From Actinomycetota bacterium (lineage in GTDB: Bacteria > Actinomycetota > Actinomycetes > Nanopelagicales > Nanopelagicaceae), in contig WLPJ01000003.1 of NCBI GenBank assembly GCA_009698815.1, positions 62,001 through 126,000 of the forward strand: DNA of 64,000 nucleotides, read 5' to 3'. The notes beneath the pieces were generated by a model. That model worked only from the letters and a program-made list of their open reading frames with translations, ran no database searches and was not told the DNA's origin. Within the stretch, counting starts at the first letter, position 1. Every line of letters begins with the position of its first letter. Shown here piece after piece: positions 9,949-18,666 of the stretch. The position numbers and the translations under genes are program-made.

Positions 9949-12026
9949 TCGTCAGAGCCATCTTTCTTCAAACTTTTCTTAACGCGCGATGGCTTCTTTG
10001 TAATTGCTGGTTCCACGACAATTCTCTTCGGAACGGCAACTGGAGGTTGCTGTGATGGGATGCGAGTGTCCGAACCTGTCCATGCCGGACGCTTTGGCCA
10101 AGAATTTACCTTGGTGAAGATCGCTGAAATTTCCTCTTTATTTAAAGTCTCTCTCTCGAGTAATTGCAGAACCATCGCATCGAGCGTCTCGCGGTTATCA
10201 ACCAAAATATCGAAAGCCTCTTGATGTGCATTTTCAATTAAATTACGGATTTCAGCATCAACTTTCGCGGCAACACTTTCCGAGAAATCGCGTTGATGTC
10301 CGTAATCGCGCCCCATAAATGGTTCTGAAGCATCTGTTCCCAACTTAATTGCACCAATTGCTTCAGTCATTCCATATTGCGTGACCATTGCGCGGGCCAG
10401 CGCGGTGGCCTTTTCAATATCATTTGATGCACCAGTTGATGGATCATGGAAAATTAATTCTTCCGCTGCACGACCGCCAAGTGAATATGCCAGCTGATCA
10501 AGTAATTGATTGCGAGTTGTCGAATATCTGTCGTCATCTGGCAGAACCATTGTGTAACCAAGTGCGCGACCGCGCGGCATGATCGTAATTTTATGAACTG
10601 GATCTGTGTGCGGAAGCGCATGCGCAACAAGAGCGTGTCCGGCCTCATGATAGGCAGTGACGCGACGTTCATCATCGGACATGATCCGAGATTTGCGTTG
10701 CGGCCCAGCCATTACGCGATCAATAGCTTCATCAATTTGCAGATTAGAAATAACTTTTTTACCTTCGCGGGCCGCAAGAAGGGCTGCTTCATTTAGAACA
10801 TTTGCTAAATCTGCGCCTGTAAATCCGGGTGTTCGACGGGCATAGCTAAGCAATTCAACTTCATCTGAAAGTGGCTTTGTCTTGGCGTGAACTTTAAGAA
10901 TCTCTTCACGGCCCTTTAGATCGGGGCGATCCACTGCGATCTGGCGATCAAAACGACCTGGTCGCAATAGCGCAGGATCTAAAACATCTGGTCGATTAGT
11001 TGCGGCGATCAAAATAACTTGTCCACCTGATTCAAAACCATCCATCTCAACAAGTAACTGGTTAAGAGTTTGTTCGCGCTCGTCGTGACCGCCACCCATA
11101 CCTGCACCGCGTTGGCGACCGACTGCATCTATTTCGTCCACGAAAACAATTGCTGGAGCATTGGCTTTTGCTTGCGCAAAGAGATCGCGTACGCGAGCAG
11201 CACCGACGCCAACAAACATTTCGACAAAGTCAGAACCAGAGATTGAATAGAAAGGTACTTGCGCTTCACCGGCAACGGCGCGCGCTAATAAAGTTTTACC
11301 TGTTCCGGGAGGACCGTAAAGCAGAACTCCCTTTGGAATCTTGGCACCTAGCAGTGCGTACTTAGGTGGATTAGCTAAGAAATCTTTGATCTCTTCAAGT
11401 TCGGCGATCGCTTCATCAGCGCCTGCGACATCAGCAAAAGTATTTTGCGGAACATCGTTATCTTGCAATTTGGCACGTGATTTTCCAAAAGAAAAGACTT
11501 TATTTCCGCCTTGGGCATTGCTCATCAGGAAGAAGAATAAGAATCCAATTAACAGAATTGGCGCGATTGAGAATAAGAAGGATACAAAGAGCGATTGCTT
11601 CGGAACATCGACATTCCAACCCTTTACAGGTGGATTGCCAGTGAGTGCATCAACAATTGTTGGCTCTTGGCGAATTACATAAGATGCTTCCACTTTGCTA
11701 GAGCCGTTGATCAGGCTGCCTGGCTTAAGAATTAACTGTAATTTTTGAGATTTATCAATTAGCAAAGCTGATTCCACTTTTGATTGCGCAATTGCATCCA
11801 GAGCCTGAGAAGTGCCAATTTCGGTGTAACGATTTCCAGCACTTGTAATTTGTCCAAAGATACTTACGCCAAGGATTGCAACAATTATCCAGAGAAGCGG
11901 TCCACGCATAATCCGTCCGGCGCGAGTTGTTGGCGCTTTCTTGGCAGGTTTTTTTCCACCAGAGTTTTTTGCCGCTGGCTTTTTCTTGAAAAAGTTCTTC
12001 TTATCCATTTTATTCGCCACACCCAT
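9945..12026 (-). CDS. ftsH: ATP-dependent membrane zinc protease FtsH
   Basis: Membrane-anchored AAA+ metalloprotease for quality control of membrane and regulatory proteins. 693 residues. A lysine/alanine-rich cytoplasmic head is followed by one membrane helix (about 42-60), a periplasmic-side domain, a second helix (about 150-168), Walker A GPPGTGKT, Walker [12 protein letters not shown], the second region of homology with [10 protein letters not shown], and the zinc site [10 protein letters not shown]. The first ATG (12026) forms a TAATG overlap with the hpt stop, which supports it over the internal ATG at 12008. Confidence 0.97.
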   Translation of the reverse strand: MGVANKMDKKNFFKKKPAAKNSGGKKPAKKAPTTRAGRIMRGPLLWIIVAILGVSIFGQITSAGNRYTEIGTSQALDAIAQSKVESALLIDKSQKLQLILKPGSLINGSSKVEASYVIRQEPTIVDALTGNPPVKGWNVDVPKQSLFVSFLFSIAPILLIGFLFFFLMSNAQGGNKVFSFGKSRAKLQDNDVPQNTFADVAGADEAIAELEEIKDFLANPPKYALLGAKIPKGVLLYGPPGTGKTLLARAVAGEAQVPFYSISGSDFVEMFVGVGAARVRDLFAQAKANAPAIVFVDEIDAVGRQRGAGMGGGHDEREQTLNQLLVEMDGFESGGQVILIAATNRPDVLDPALLRPGRFDRQIAVDRPDLKGREEILKVHAKTKPLSDEVELLSYARRTPGFTGADLANVLNEAALLAAREGKKVISNLQIDEAIDRVMAGPQRKSRIMSDDERRVTAYHEAGHALVAHALPHTDPVHKITIMPRGRALGYTMVLPDDDRYSTTRNQLLDQLAYSLGGRAAEELIFHDPSTGASNDIEKATALARAMVTQYGMTEAIGAIKLGTDASEPFMGRDYGHQRDFSESVAAKVDAEIRNLIENAHQEAFDILVDNRETLDAMVLQLLERETLNKEEISAIFTKVNSWPKRPAWTGSDTRIPSQQPPVAVPKRIVVEPAITKKPSRVKKSLKKDGSDE

Positions 12027-12577
12027 TATGAATACATGTGCTTAGCCAGCACACCTACGAAGGAAAGGTTACGATATTTTTCATTGAAATCGAGGCCGTA
12101 GCCAACTACGAAATCAGCTGGGATATCAAAGCCAACATATTTGCATTCCACTTCAACTTTTGCCGCTTCTGGTTTGCGAAGAATTGCTAAAATCTCAACA
12201 GATTCGGCACCTCGTGACATTAAATTTGCACGAAGCCATGACAACGTTAAGCCTGAGTCAACGATATCTTCGACAATTAGAATATTGCGGCCAGTAATAT
12301 CGCGATCTAAATCTTTAAGGATGCGAACAACTCCACTGGATTTTGTTCCGGAACCGTAAGATGAAACCGCCATCCAATCCATATCAATATGACGTTGCAT
12401 GGCGCGCGTTAAATCTGCCATCGCCATAATTGCACCTTTAAGAACTCCAACTAAAAGAAGATCGCGATCTTTGTAATCAACATCAATGCGCGCTGCTAGT
12501 TCTGCAACCTTTGATCGCAATTGTTCTTCAGTAACAATCACGCGTTCTACATCTGTGCCGACAGCAGCTAGATCCAC
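12026..12577 (-). CDS. hpt: Hypoxanthine phosphoribosyltransferase
   Basis: Purine salvage enzyme making IMP/GMP from hypoxanthine/guanine and PRPP. 183 residues from a GTG start with AGGAG eight bases upstream. The PRPP-binding signature is ILIVEDIVDSGLTLSWL (about 99-115), and the flexible loop region shows SSYGSGTKSSG. It lies between tilS and ftsH, the usual bacterial order. It complements the de novo purine genes at 51-62 kb. Confidence 0.95.
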   Translation of the reverse strand: MDLAAVGTDVERVIVTEEQLRSKVAELAARIDVDYKDRDLLLVGVLKGAIMAMADLTRAMQRHIDMDWMAVSSYGSGTKSSGVVRILKDLDRDITGRNILIVEDIVDSGLTLSWLRANLMSRGAESVEILAILRKPEAAKVEVECKYVGFDIPADFVVGYGLDFNEKYRNLSFVGVLAKHMYS

Positions 12578-12614
12578 TTAGGGACTCCTTTTAAGTTCAA
12601 ATCTCGAGGGAGAT

Positions 12615-13577
12615 TTAGGGACGGGCTAAGAGCGAAAGTCTGCCCGAAATTCGGGCAACCTTCACACCACCTGGCAGGCTCGCCTCGCCTTGGCCGTGCC
12701 AAGAAGTGACCAGCGACTCAACGGCCGACAAGTGATCTGCGCTCAATGAGCCGCCAGGAGCGCCTGCTGAATAGATAGCGGCCCTTAAAACACGAGAACG
12801 GATTGCTCGCGGTAGTTCAGCCAACGCTGCGCAATCAAGATCTTTTAGGTCAACTCGCGAGATAACTGCCTGCGCCATCTCATCTAGGGCGTCGGCATCA
12901 TCGCGCAAAATTGCAGCACTGCGTGCCAGAGCTGCTGCGATACCGGGACCGATCTCGGATTCCATAACTGGCAACACAGAGTTTCTTACACGGACACGTG
13001 AAAATTTGGCATTTTCATTATGCGGATCGTTCCAAGGTTTTAGACCCACTTCATTGCATGCGGCAACGATTTGTTCGCGAGTTAATTGCAGAAATGGTCG
13101 TGCATATTTTCCATTTAGCACTGCCATGCCAGATAGGGATCGAGTTCCAGAACCACGCGCTAGCCCCAACAGAACAGTCTCTGCTTGATCATCACGTGTG
13201 TGCCCTAAAAAAATTTGTGTAGCGCCATACGCCTTTGCAATCGCATCGAGGGCTGCATATCTGGCCGCGCGCGCATCTGCTTCTAGTCCAGACTCTTCTT
13301 TAACACTAACTTTTTCAATAATAACTTCTTGATATCCCATCGCCTTTAATTCGACTTGAACTTTCGCTGCTTGATCTGCTGAGCCACTTTGTAGTTGATG
13401 ATCAACAGTTACGGCAATTAAATTAATTGCTAAATCCGGTGCTTCTTTAATTAACGCATATGCCAGCGCAAGCGAATCAGCACCTCCTGAAACTGCAACT
13501 ATTGCACAATCTCCGGCAGACAAATTTTCGAGAAAAGGGCGCACCGCATTGCGAAGTTCAAGCAGAGCGCTGGACAT
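12615..13577 (-). CDS. tilS: tRNA(Ile)-lysidine synthetase
   Basis: Modifies C34 of the tRNA-Ile CAU anticodon to lysidine so that it reads AUA. The N-terminal PP-loop motif VSGGADSLALAYAL (about 29-42) and LGHTRDDQAETVLLGLARGSG (about 124-144) define the family. At 320 residues it is the short form common in actinobacteria, with a reduced C-terminal domain. There is no ribosome binding site; a TAGAGT box ends six bases before the ATG, suggesting a leaderless message that starts the tilS-hpt-ftsH-fol operon. Confidence 0.95.
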   Translation of the reverse strand: MSSALLELRNAVRPFLENLSAGDCAIVAVSGGADSLALAYALIKEAPDLAINLIAVTVDHQLQSGSADQAAKVQVELKAMGYQEVIIEKVSVKEESGLEADARAARYAALDAIAKAYGATQIFLGHTRDDQAETVLLGLARGSGTRSLSGMAVLNGKYARPFLQLTREQIVAACNEVGLKPWNDPHNENAKFSRVRVRNSVLPVMESEIGPGIAAALARSAAILRDDADALDEMAQAVISRVDLKDLDCAALAELPRAIRSRVLRAAIYSAGAPGGSLSADHLSAVESLVTSWHGQGEASLPGGVKVARISGRLSLLARP

Positions 13578-13583
13578 GCGCTA

Positions 13584-13589
13584 ACTCTA
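13584..13589 (-). promoter_or_regulatory. Predicted -10 box for leaderless tilS transcript
   Basis: TAGAGT on the minus strand, followed by six bases (TAGCGC) and the tilS ATG. No Shine-Dalgarno and no clear -35 are seen. The spacing places the transcript start at or next to the A of the start codon. Confidence 0.5.
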
Positions 13590-13612
13590 GACCCGAGTTG
13601 GCTTAGGTGTCG

Positions 13613-14416
13613 CTAGTTGGCTACATCTCGTCTTGTAAATAGGACCGTTGCAATTATCAGGGAGACGCCAACATAGAGTCCTGAAAGAGAAAGTGCGTGC
13701 GTGTAACTGATGGTTTCAGTTCCGCCTACTGCAATCGTTCCCAATTGATTTCCGGGTAGCCATTGGAGGGTACTGGATTTAACTGCTCCAACAATATTTT
13801 CCACGATTAGCAGCCAGAGGACTCCCAAAGAAATTGAACTAATTGGCGAACGCAAGAGAATGCCAAGCACCATTCCAATAATTCCAAAACCAAGAATTGA
13901 AATAAAGACGTTAAGTAAAGTCTTGGCAATTTCCAGGCGGCCATCAGAGGTAAACCAAAGAGTGGTACTTACATCTTTACCGCCGGCTAGCGCATAAGAA
14001 ACTCCGATTGAGATCACGGCGCTGACCAAAGTCATAGCCATTGCAAAGACCTTCATTGAGGCCAACTTGCCTACCAGTAAACGGATCCGACCTGATTGGC
14101 GAACTAATAAATTGCGCAGTGTTCCCAGTGAATACTCTTGAGCAGTCTGGGCCGCAAATACACAGAGCGCAATAATGCCAAGTAAATTACCAATACTTGA
14201 AAAAGAATAAGTTGCTCCACTTGGTAAGGAGAGCATTTCTCTACTTATGCGAATTCCACGATCACCATTGCCGTTTGGTGAATCAATCATTAAGAAAAGC
14301 AGTGACGAAACCAGAACGCTAAAAAAGGCAACTGCGCCAAGGGTTCCGAGTAGCAGCGTTGGTCTGCGCAATTTTCGCCATTCTGCAAAGAAGATTCGTG
14401 CAATGCTGCGGATCAT
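13613..14416 (-). CDS. ABC-2 type transporter permease
   Basis: Integral membrane subunit of an ABC exporter. The 267 residues show six hydrophobic segments: about 20-42, 75-95, 115-140, 165-190, 195-215 and 240-258. Between the first two is the QTAQEYSLGTLRNLLVRQ coupling-helix motif of ABC-2 permeases (about 89-106). It overlaps the upstream ATPase gene by ATGA, so the two form one exporter. Substrate is not deducible: such pairs handle lipids, peptides, antibiotics or cell-wall precursors. Confidence 0.85.
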   Translation of the reverse strand: MIRSIARIFFAEWRKLRRPTLLLGTLGAVAFFSVLVSSLLFLMIDSPNGNGDRGIRISREMLSLPSGATYSFSSIGNLLGIIALCVFAAQTAQEYSLGTLRNLLVRQSGRIRLLVGKLASMKVFAMAMTLVSAVISIGVSYALAGGKDVSTTLWFTSDGRLEIAKTLLNVFISILGFGIIGMVLGILLRSPISSISLGVLWLLIVENIVGAVKSSTLQWLPGNQLGTIAVGGTETISYTHALSLSGLYVGVSLIIATVLFTRRDVAN

Positions 14417-15321
14417 TTCTGTTCGCCTGTCATTTCAAAGAATGTCTCTTCAAGGTTTGGTAATTGTGGAGAAAGTTGAGTCAAGAGAATTCCTACCTCG
14501 AATGCTAATTTGTTTAATGTTCCAGCCCATTCAGCAGGACCTTCAATATGCGCTGCACCATCTCGAATATGAGCGTGATGACCTGCGCTTTGCGCTATCG
14601 CCATAATTTTCTCTAGGTCACCAATATTTTCTGTTTTTACAATCATGTAAGGCTGTTGTTGATCAAATAATTCTTGGATTGGTCCGGCAAATACAACTTC
14701 ACCTTTACGCAACATAACAATGTACTCACTAATTATTTCGAGTTCGGATAGTAAATGTGAAGAGACAAATACTGTTGTGCCTTTATCTGCAAGTGAGCGA
14801 AGCAGTTGGCGAATCTCTTGAATACCTTCTGGATCAAGTCCGTTGGTAGGTTCATCGAGAATTAATATCTTTGGATCTGGAAGTAGCGCCGCAGCAATAC
14901 CTAAACGTTGCTTCATACCAAGTGAATAAGTTTTGTATTTAGAGTTGCCACGATCGGCTAATCCAACTTGTTTCAGTAGTTGATCAACTCGTTCTTGTGG
15001 GAAACCACCCAAGGTTGCTAGCACTCGCAAATTTTCAGCACCTGATAGCGCCGGATAAAAAGCGGGGCCCTCAATCATCGCTCCGACTTGTGGCAAATAA
15101 TTTTCTGGAGATGTAATTGGTTCCCCCAAGATTTGACCGGTGCCTCCGGTTGGAGTAATCAGGCCAAGCAACATACGAATAGTTGTTGTCTTGCCTGCTC
15201 CATTTGGGCCAACGAATCCGCAAATAGTCCCGAGCGGAACCTGGAAATTTGTATGTGAGACGGCAAGGGCAGCACCGTATTTCTTGCTCAGATCAGTTAC
15301 TGAGATAGCGAGATTAGACAT
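14413..15321 (-). CDS. ABC transporter ATP-binding subunit (CcmA/DrrA type)
   Basis: ATPase partner of the downstream permease. The chosen ATG (15321, protein begins MSNLAISVTDL) gives 302 residues. A longer frame from 15366 would run across the divergent promoter region and add 15 atypical residues. Motifs are Walker A GPNGAGKTTTIRMLLG, signature YSLGMKQRLGIAAALLP and Walker B KILILDEPTNGLDPEGI. The C-terminal about 90 residues form the accessory domain seen in drug/antibiotic ABC-2 exporters. No Shine-Dalgarno; a TATATT box six bases before the ATG suggests a leaderless mRNA. Confidence 0.9.
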   Translation of the reverse strand: MSNLAISVTDLSKKYGAALAVSHTNFQVPLGTICGFVGPNGAGKTTTIRMLLGLITPTGGTGQILGEPITSPENYLPQVGAMIEGPAFYPALSGAENLRVLATLGGFPQERVDQLLKQVGLADRGNSKYKTYSLGMKQRLGIAAALLPDPKILILDEPTNGLDPEGIQEIRQLLRSLADKGTTVFVSSHLLSELEIISEYIVMLRKGEVVFAGPIQELFDQQQPYMIVKTENIGDLEKIMAIAQSAGHHAHIRDGAAHIEGPAEWAGTLNKLAFEVGILLTQLSPQLPNLEETFFEMTGEQK

Positions 15322-15327
15322 GTATTG

Positions 15328-15333
15328 AATATA
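15328..15333 (-). promoter_or_regulatory. Predicted -10 box for leaderless ABC ATPase transcript
   Basis: TATATT on the minus strand, six bases before the ATG at 15321. It lies within a 37-base divergent intergenic space shared with the metZ promoter. Confidence 0.5.
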
Positions 15334-15345
15334 GCAATTGCACCT

Positions 15346-15351
15346 TAGAAT
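15346..15351 (+). promoter_or_regulatory. Predicted -10 box for leaderless metZ transcript
   Basis: TAGAAT, seven bases before the GTG at 15359. It supports the GTG as start rather than the in-frame TTG at 15338, which lies upstream of the box. Confidence 0.5.
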
Positions 15352-15358
15352 TGCCTGT

Positions 15359-16582
15359 GTGAGCAAAGAGACCTGGGGTTATCAACCACGCAACAATCGC
15401 CCTGCACCTGATTGGGATGTTAACCCACAGACTGATGCAGTTCGAGCCGGCCTAGCTCGTTCTGGTTTTGGCGAAACATCCGAAGCCCTTTATTTAACAA
15501 GTTCCTTTACTTATTCATCTGCGCAAGAAGCGCTTGATTCATTTACCGATGAAACAGATCATTTCTTATATAGCCGCTTCCACAATCCAACGGTCCAAAT
15601 GTTTGAAAAGCGTTTAGCTGCTATTGAAGGCGCTGAATATTGCGTTGCAACCGGTTCTGGCATGTCAGCTATGTTTGCATCGGTTGCGTGTTTGGTTGCA
15701 GCGGGTGATCACATCGTTGCATCTGCTGCCATGTTTAGTTCATGCCATGTTGTATTAACTGAAATTCTGCCAAAGTGGGGCGTAACTGTTGAACTTGTTA
15801 AAGGAAATGACCCTGCAGTTTGGGCAGCTGCTCTTAGCAAGCCAACCAAGGTTGTCTTTATCGAATCCCCCAGCAATCCGCTAATGGAGATTGTTGATAT
15901 TAAAATGGTTAGCGACTTGGCGCACAAAGTCGGTGCCACAGTTATCGTCGATAACGTAATGGCATCTCCGGTATTACAAAAGCCACTTAAGCTCGGTGCA
16001 GACGTTGTTATGTACTCAGCAACTAAACATATTGATGGACAAGGTCGCGTACTTGGCGGTGCGATACTTGGTTCCTTCTCCTATATAAACGAATATTTAA
16101 TTCCATTTACTCGTCACACCGGTCCTTCCTTAAGTCCATTTAGCGCATGGGTACTTCTAAAGTCACTTGAAACAATGGAAATGCGTGTTCGTCGTATGTG
16201 CGAAAACGCACAAGCGATTGCTGAATTCTTTGAAACTCGTAAAGAAATTAAATCGGTCAGATATCCAGGCCTAAAGTCACACCCTGATTTTGCAACATTC
16301 AAGAAGCAAATGACTGGCGGAGGAAGCACTATTGGAATTGAATTTGCTGGCCCGCAGAAGGCTGCATTTGCCTTTATGGATGCCCTACGAATAATTGATA
16401 TCTCTAATAATTTAGGTGACAGCAAATCACTTATTACTCACCCATCTTCAACAACCCATCGTCGCTTATCTCCTGAAGTTCAGGCTGAGATGGGTATTAC
16501 ACCTTCTGTTCTTCGTCTATCAGTTGGATTAGAGCACGTGGACGACTTGATTAAAGATTTAACTCAAGCCTTTAATAGCTGA
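15359..16582 (+). CDS. metZ: O-succinylhomoserine sulfhydrylase (Cys/Met PLP enzyme)
   Basis: PLP enzyme forming homocysteine directly from an activated homoserine and sulfide. 407 residues from GTG. Family features: N-terminal TDAVRAGLARSGFGETSEAL, SRFHNPTVQMFEKRLAAIEG, GSGMSAMFA, the IESPSNPLMEI block and the PLP lysine in YSATKHIDGQGRVLGG (typical of MetZ rather than cystathionine gamma-synthase). Preference for succinyl- versus acetyl-homoserine cannot be read from sequence alone. The 3' end overlaps the convergent ctaB by 19 bases. Confidence 0.9.
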   Translation: MSKETWGYQPRNNRPAPDWDVNPQTDAVRAGLARSGFGETSEALYLTSSFTYSSAQEALDSFTDETDHFLYSRFHNPTVQMFEKRLAAIEGAEYCVATGSGMSAMFASVACLVAAGDHIVASAAMFSSCHVVLTEILPKWGVTVELVKGNDPAVWAAALSKPTKVVFIESPSNPLMEIVDIKMVSDLAHKVGATVIVDNVMASPVLQKPLKLGADVVMYSATKHIDGQGRVLGGAILGSFSYINEYLIPFTRHTGPSLSPFSAWVLLKSLETMEMRVRRMCENAQAIAEFFETRKEIKSVRYPGLKSHPDFATFKKQMTGGGSTIGIEFAGPQKAAFAFMDALRIIDISNNLGDSKSLITHPSSTTHRRLSPEVQAEMGITPSVLRLSVGLEHVDDLIKDLTQAFNS

Positions 16583-17460
16583 GCCACAACCAGTAGGACT
16601 GAAAGTAAACTCAAATAAGTTATCGACCATTGAAATATCTTTCCCGCAGTCTTTTCATAGTTTTCAGATTTTTCATCTAAACCTCGAAGCTGCGCAGCAA
16701 ACACCAAACCTAAGGCAATAGTTATAGCCATTGCCCAGCTCTGCAATTTTGCATTAACAATTAGTGCAACTGACGATGCGATCATGGCAATTGTGTAAAC
16801 CCACATCTGTCGTAAGAGATGAGTTTTGCTGACAACAACTGGCAGCATTGGAATATGAGCGGCTGCATAATCATCTTTATATTTAATCGCTAGCGCCCAG
16901 AAATGTGGTGGAGTCCAGAAAAATATAACTAGGAAAAATGACCAAGCGGTAACAGAAAGAGAATTTGTAACTGCCGCCCAACCGATTAGCGCTGGCATAC
17001 ATCCAGCGGCACCGCCCCAGACAATATTTTGTGAGGTGCGCCTTTTTAGCAAAATTGTATAAACCCAAACATAAAAAACTATTGCTATCGCAGTCAAGAT
17101 AGTTGCTAAGTTGGTTGTATAAACTTGAAAAATAATTAGGGAAATAACACCAATTGCAGTTGCGAAAATAATTGCTTCGCTCTTAGTTAATAGGCCAGTT
17201 GCCAGTGGTCGTTTAGCGGTTCGCTTCATTAACTTATCTGATTCAGATTCGATCACCATGTTAAAAGCATTTGCACTACCAGCAGCTAACGTTCCACCAA
17301 TTAAAGTTGCGACGGTTAGTGAAAGTGAAGGTAGTCCGCCTTCAGCTAATACCATTGCCGGCAAAGTGGATACCAATAAGAGTTCGACAACGCGCAATTT
17401 CATCAGGTCTATATATCCGCGGACCTTTACGGAGACATTTACGGGTGAATTGGCAGGCAC
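16564..17460 (-). CDS. ctaB: Protoheme IX farnesyltransferase (heme O synthase)
   Basis: UbiA-family membrane prenyltransferase converting heme B to heme O for heme-copper oxidases. 298 residues from GTG with about nine membrane helices. The first aspartate-rich motif sits in NAFNMVIESESDKLMKRTAK with RPLATG (about 66-91), and the second in YKDDYAAAHIPMLPVV (about 193-208). Start choice: the GTG is preceded by TAATCT plus six bases with no Shine-Dalgarno, fitting a leaderless transcript. The gene stands alone; no ctaA or oxidase genes are in the window. Confidence 0.94.
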   Translation of the reverse strand: MPANSPVNVSVKVRGYIDLMKLRVVELLLVSTLPAMVLAEGGLPSLSLTVATLIGGTLAAGSANAFNMVIESESDKLMKRTAKRPLATGLLTKSEAIIFATAIGVISLIIFQVYTTNLATILTAIAIVFYVWVYTILLKRRTSQNIVWGGAAGCMPALIGWAAVTNSLSVTAWSFFLVIFFWTPPHFWALAIKYKDDYAAAHIPMLPVVVSKTHLLRQMWVYTIAMIASSVALIVNAKLQSWAMAITIALGLVFAAQLRGLDEKSENYEKTAGKIFQWSITYLSLLSVLLVVAQLLKA

Positions 17461-17466
17461 AGAGCA

Positions 17467-17472
17467 AGATTA
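17467..17472 (-). promoter_or_regulatory. Predicted -10 box for leaderless ctaB transcript
   Basis: TAATCT on the minus strand, six bases (TGCTCT) before the GTG start. No ribosome binding site lies in the gap. Confidence 0.5.
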
Positions 17473-17545
17473 CTCAGCATTAATGAGTTGCGTTCTCGTG
17501 CTCCTCTAAGGATGGCCACCCATCGTGCGTAGTAAAGAAGGAGAT

Positions 17546-17575
17546 ATGACAAATGACACCTCATTTCAAATGTAA
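17546..17575 (+). other. Possible nine-codon leader ORF before the beta-propeller gene
   Basis: AAGAAGGAG, the strongest ribosome-binding-like sequence between ctaB and the next gene, is followed closely by an ATG that opens only MTNDTSFQM before a TAA. It is out of frame with the signal-peptide gene that starts 11 bases after its stop. It could be a coupled leader peptide or chance; a TAAACT box eight bases before the main ATG offers a competing leaderless explanation. Confidence 0.25.
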
Positions 17576-17586
17576 ACTCACCCTCT

Positions 17587-18666
17587 ATGAAGTCCCAGAG
17601 AGTGATCTTGCTCTTTTCGGCTATTTTAATTCTGGCCAATATTTCTTATCCGGCAGGTGCTACCACTGATCAAACCAAGATGGTTCTTCTTAATAATATA
17701 AATGGTGCAATTCGTCCGAAATCTGTTTCAGCGTCGAATAGCGGTTTAGTTAGTGCACACAACATGATGTATCGCCATAGCGTCACAATTTACGATGCTC
17801 AAAGTATGGAGCTGCAAGCAACCGTTTCGGACTCGGTCCAACTCGCTGACTTTGGTTATACAGAATATTCAGGCAACTATAAAGGCGCTCCCGTCGAAGG
17901 TGCATTTTCACCTGATGGAAAATATCTTTATTTCACTAATTATGCGATGTATGGCAAAGGGTTTACCAAAGAAGGCCACGATACTTGCTCGCCGGCATCC
18001 GGTTATGACACCAGTTTTCTCTCGCGTATTAACTTAGAAGATAAGAAGATTGATGCAGTTTATCCAGTTGGATCTGTACCAAAAGTTGTAAAGGTTACGC
18101 CTGATAATAAATATATTTTGGTATCGAATTGGTGTTCTTATACCGTCACAATAATTTCAGTTGAGACACAGAAAACCGTTAAGTCGATCAAAATTGGCCG
18201 CTACCCGCGAGGCATTTCAATTTCCAGCGATAGCAAATTTGCTTACGTTGCCGAAATGGGTGGAAACCGAATTCATCGCATTGCACTAGAAGACTTCTCA
18301 GTTCAACATATTCCTATTGGATCTAACCCGCGCGCGATTGAACTTTCACCCGATAATACGAAACTTTATGCAACGCTAAATATTTCAGGCAAAGTAATCG
18401 CTTGGGATCTAGAAGCCAACAAGGCGATTAAAACGGTGGCGACCGGAAAATCTGCTCGCAGTCTGGCTATTTCATCAGATGGATCATCGTTATTTGTCGT
18501 TAACTTTCGTAGCGGGACTCTCTCAAAAGTTAGAACTTTAGATATGAAAGTGATTCAAAATATTAAGGTTTGTGTCGAGCCGATTGGAGTTACCTATGAC
18601 TCAGAGACCTCTCGAACATGGGTTGCTTGTTACGGCGGATCAATTAAGGTGTTTGCGAATCAGTAA
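17587..18666 (+). CDS. Secreted YVTN/YncE-type beta-propeller protein
   Basis: 359 residues with a Sec signal peptide (about 1-25, ending PAGA) and no lipobox. The body is a seven-bladed-propeller type repeat: blades carry recurring elements such as AFSPDGKYLYFTNY, VTPDNKYILVSNW, ISSDSKFAYVAEMG, LSPDNTKLYATLN and ISSDGSSLFVVNF about every 42 residues. Proteins of this group are extracytoplasmic and bind partners or ligands; no enzyme site is evident. It is monocistronic, and its 3' end overlaps the convergent carboxypeptidase gene by 23 bases. Confidence 0.8.
   Translation: MKSQRVILLFSAILILANISYPAGATTDQTKMVLLNNINGAIRPKSVSASNSGLVSAHNMMYRHSVTIYDAQSMELQATVSDSVQLADFGYTEYSGNYKGAPVEGAFSPDGKYLYFTNYAMYGKGFTKEGHDTCSPASGYDTSFLSRINLEDKKIDAVYPVGSVPKVVKVTPDNKYILVSNWCSYTVTIISVETQKTVKSIKIGRYPRGISISSDSKFAYVAEMGGNRIHRIALEDFSVQHIPIGSNPRAIELSPDNTKLYATLNISGKVIAWDLEANKAIKTVATGKSARSLAISSDGSSLFVVNFRSGTLSKVRTLDMKVIQNIKVCVEPIGVTYDSETSRTWVACYGGSIKVFANQ

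Noticed and set aside
15322-15366. 15-residue N-terminal extension of the ABC ATPase
   Set aside because: It would span the divergent metZ promoter; the ATG at 15321 has a well-placed -10 box and gives a normal ATPase N-terminus.
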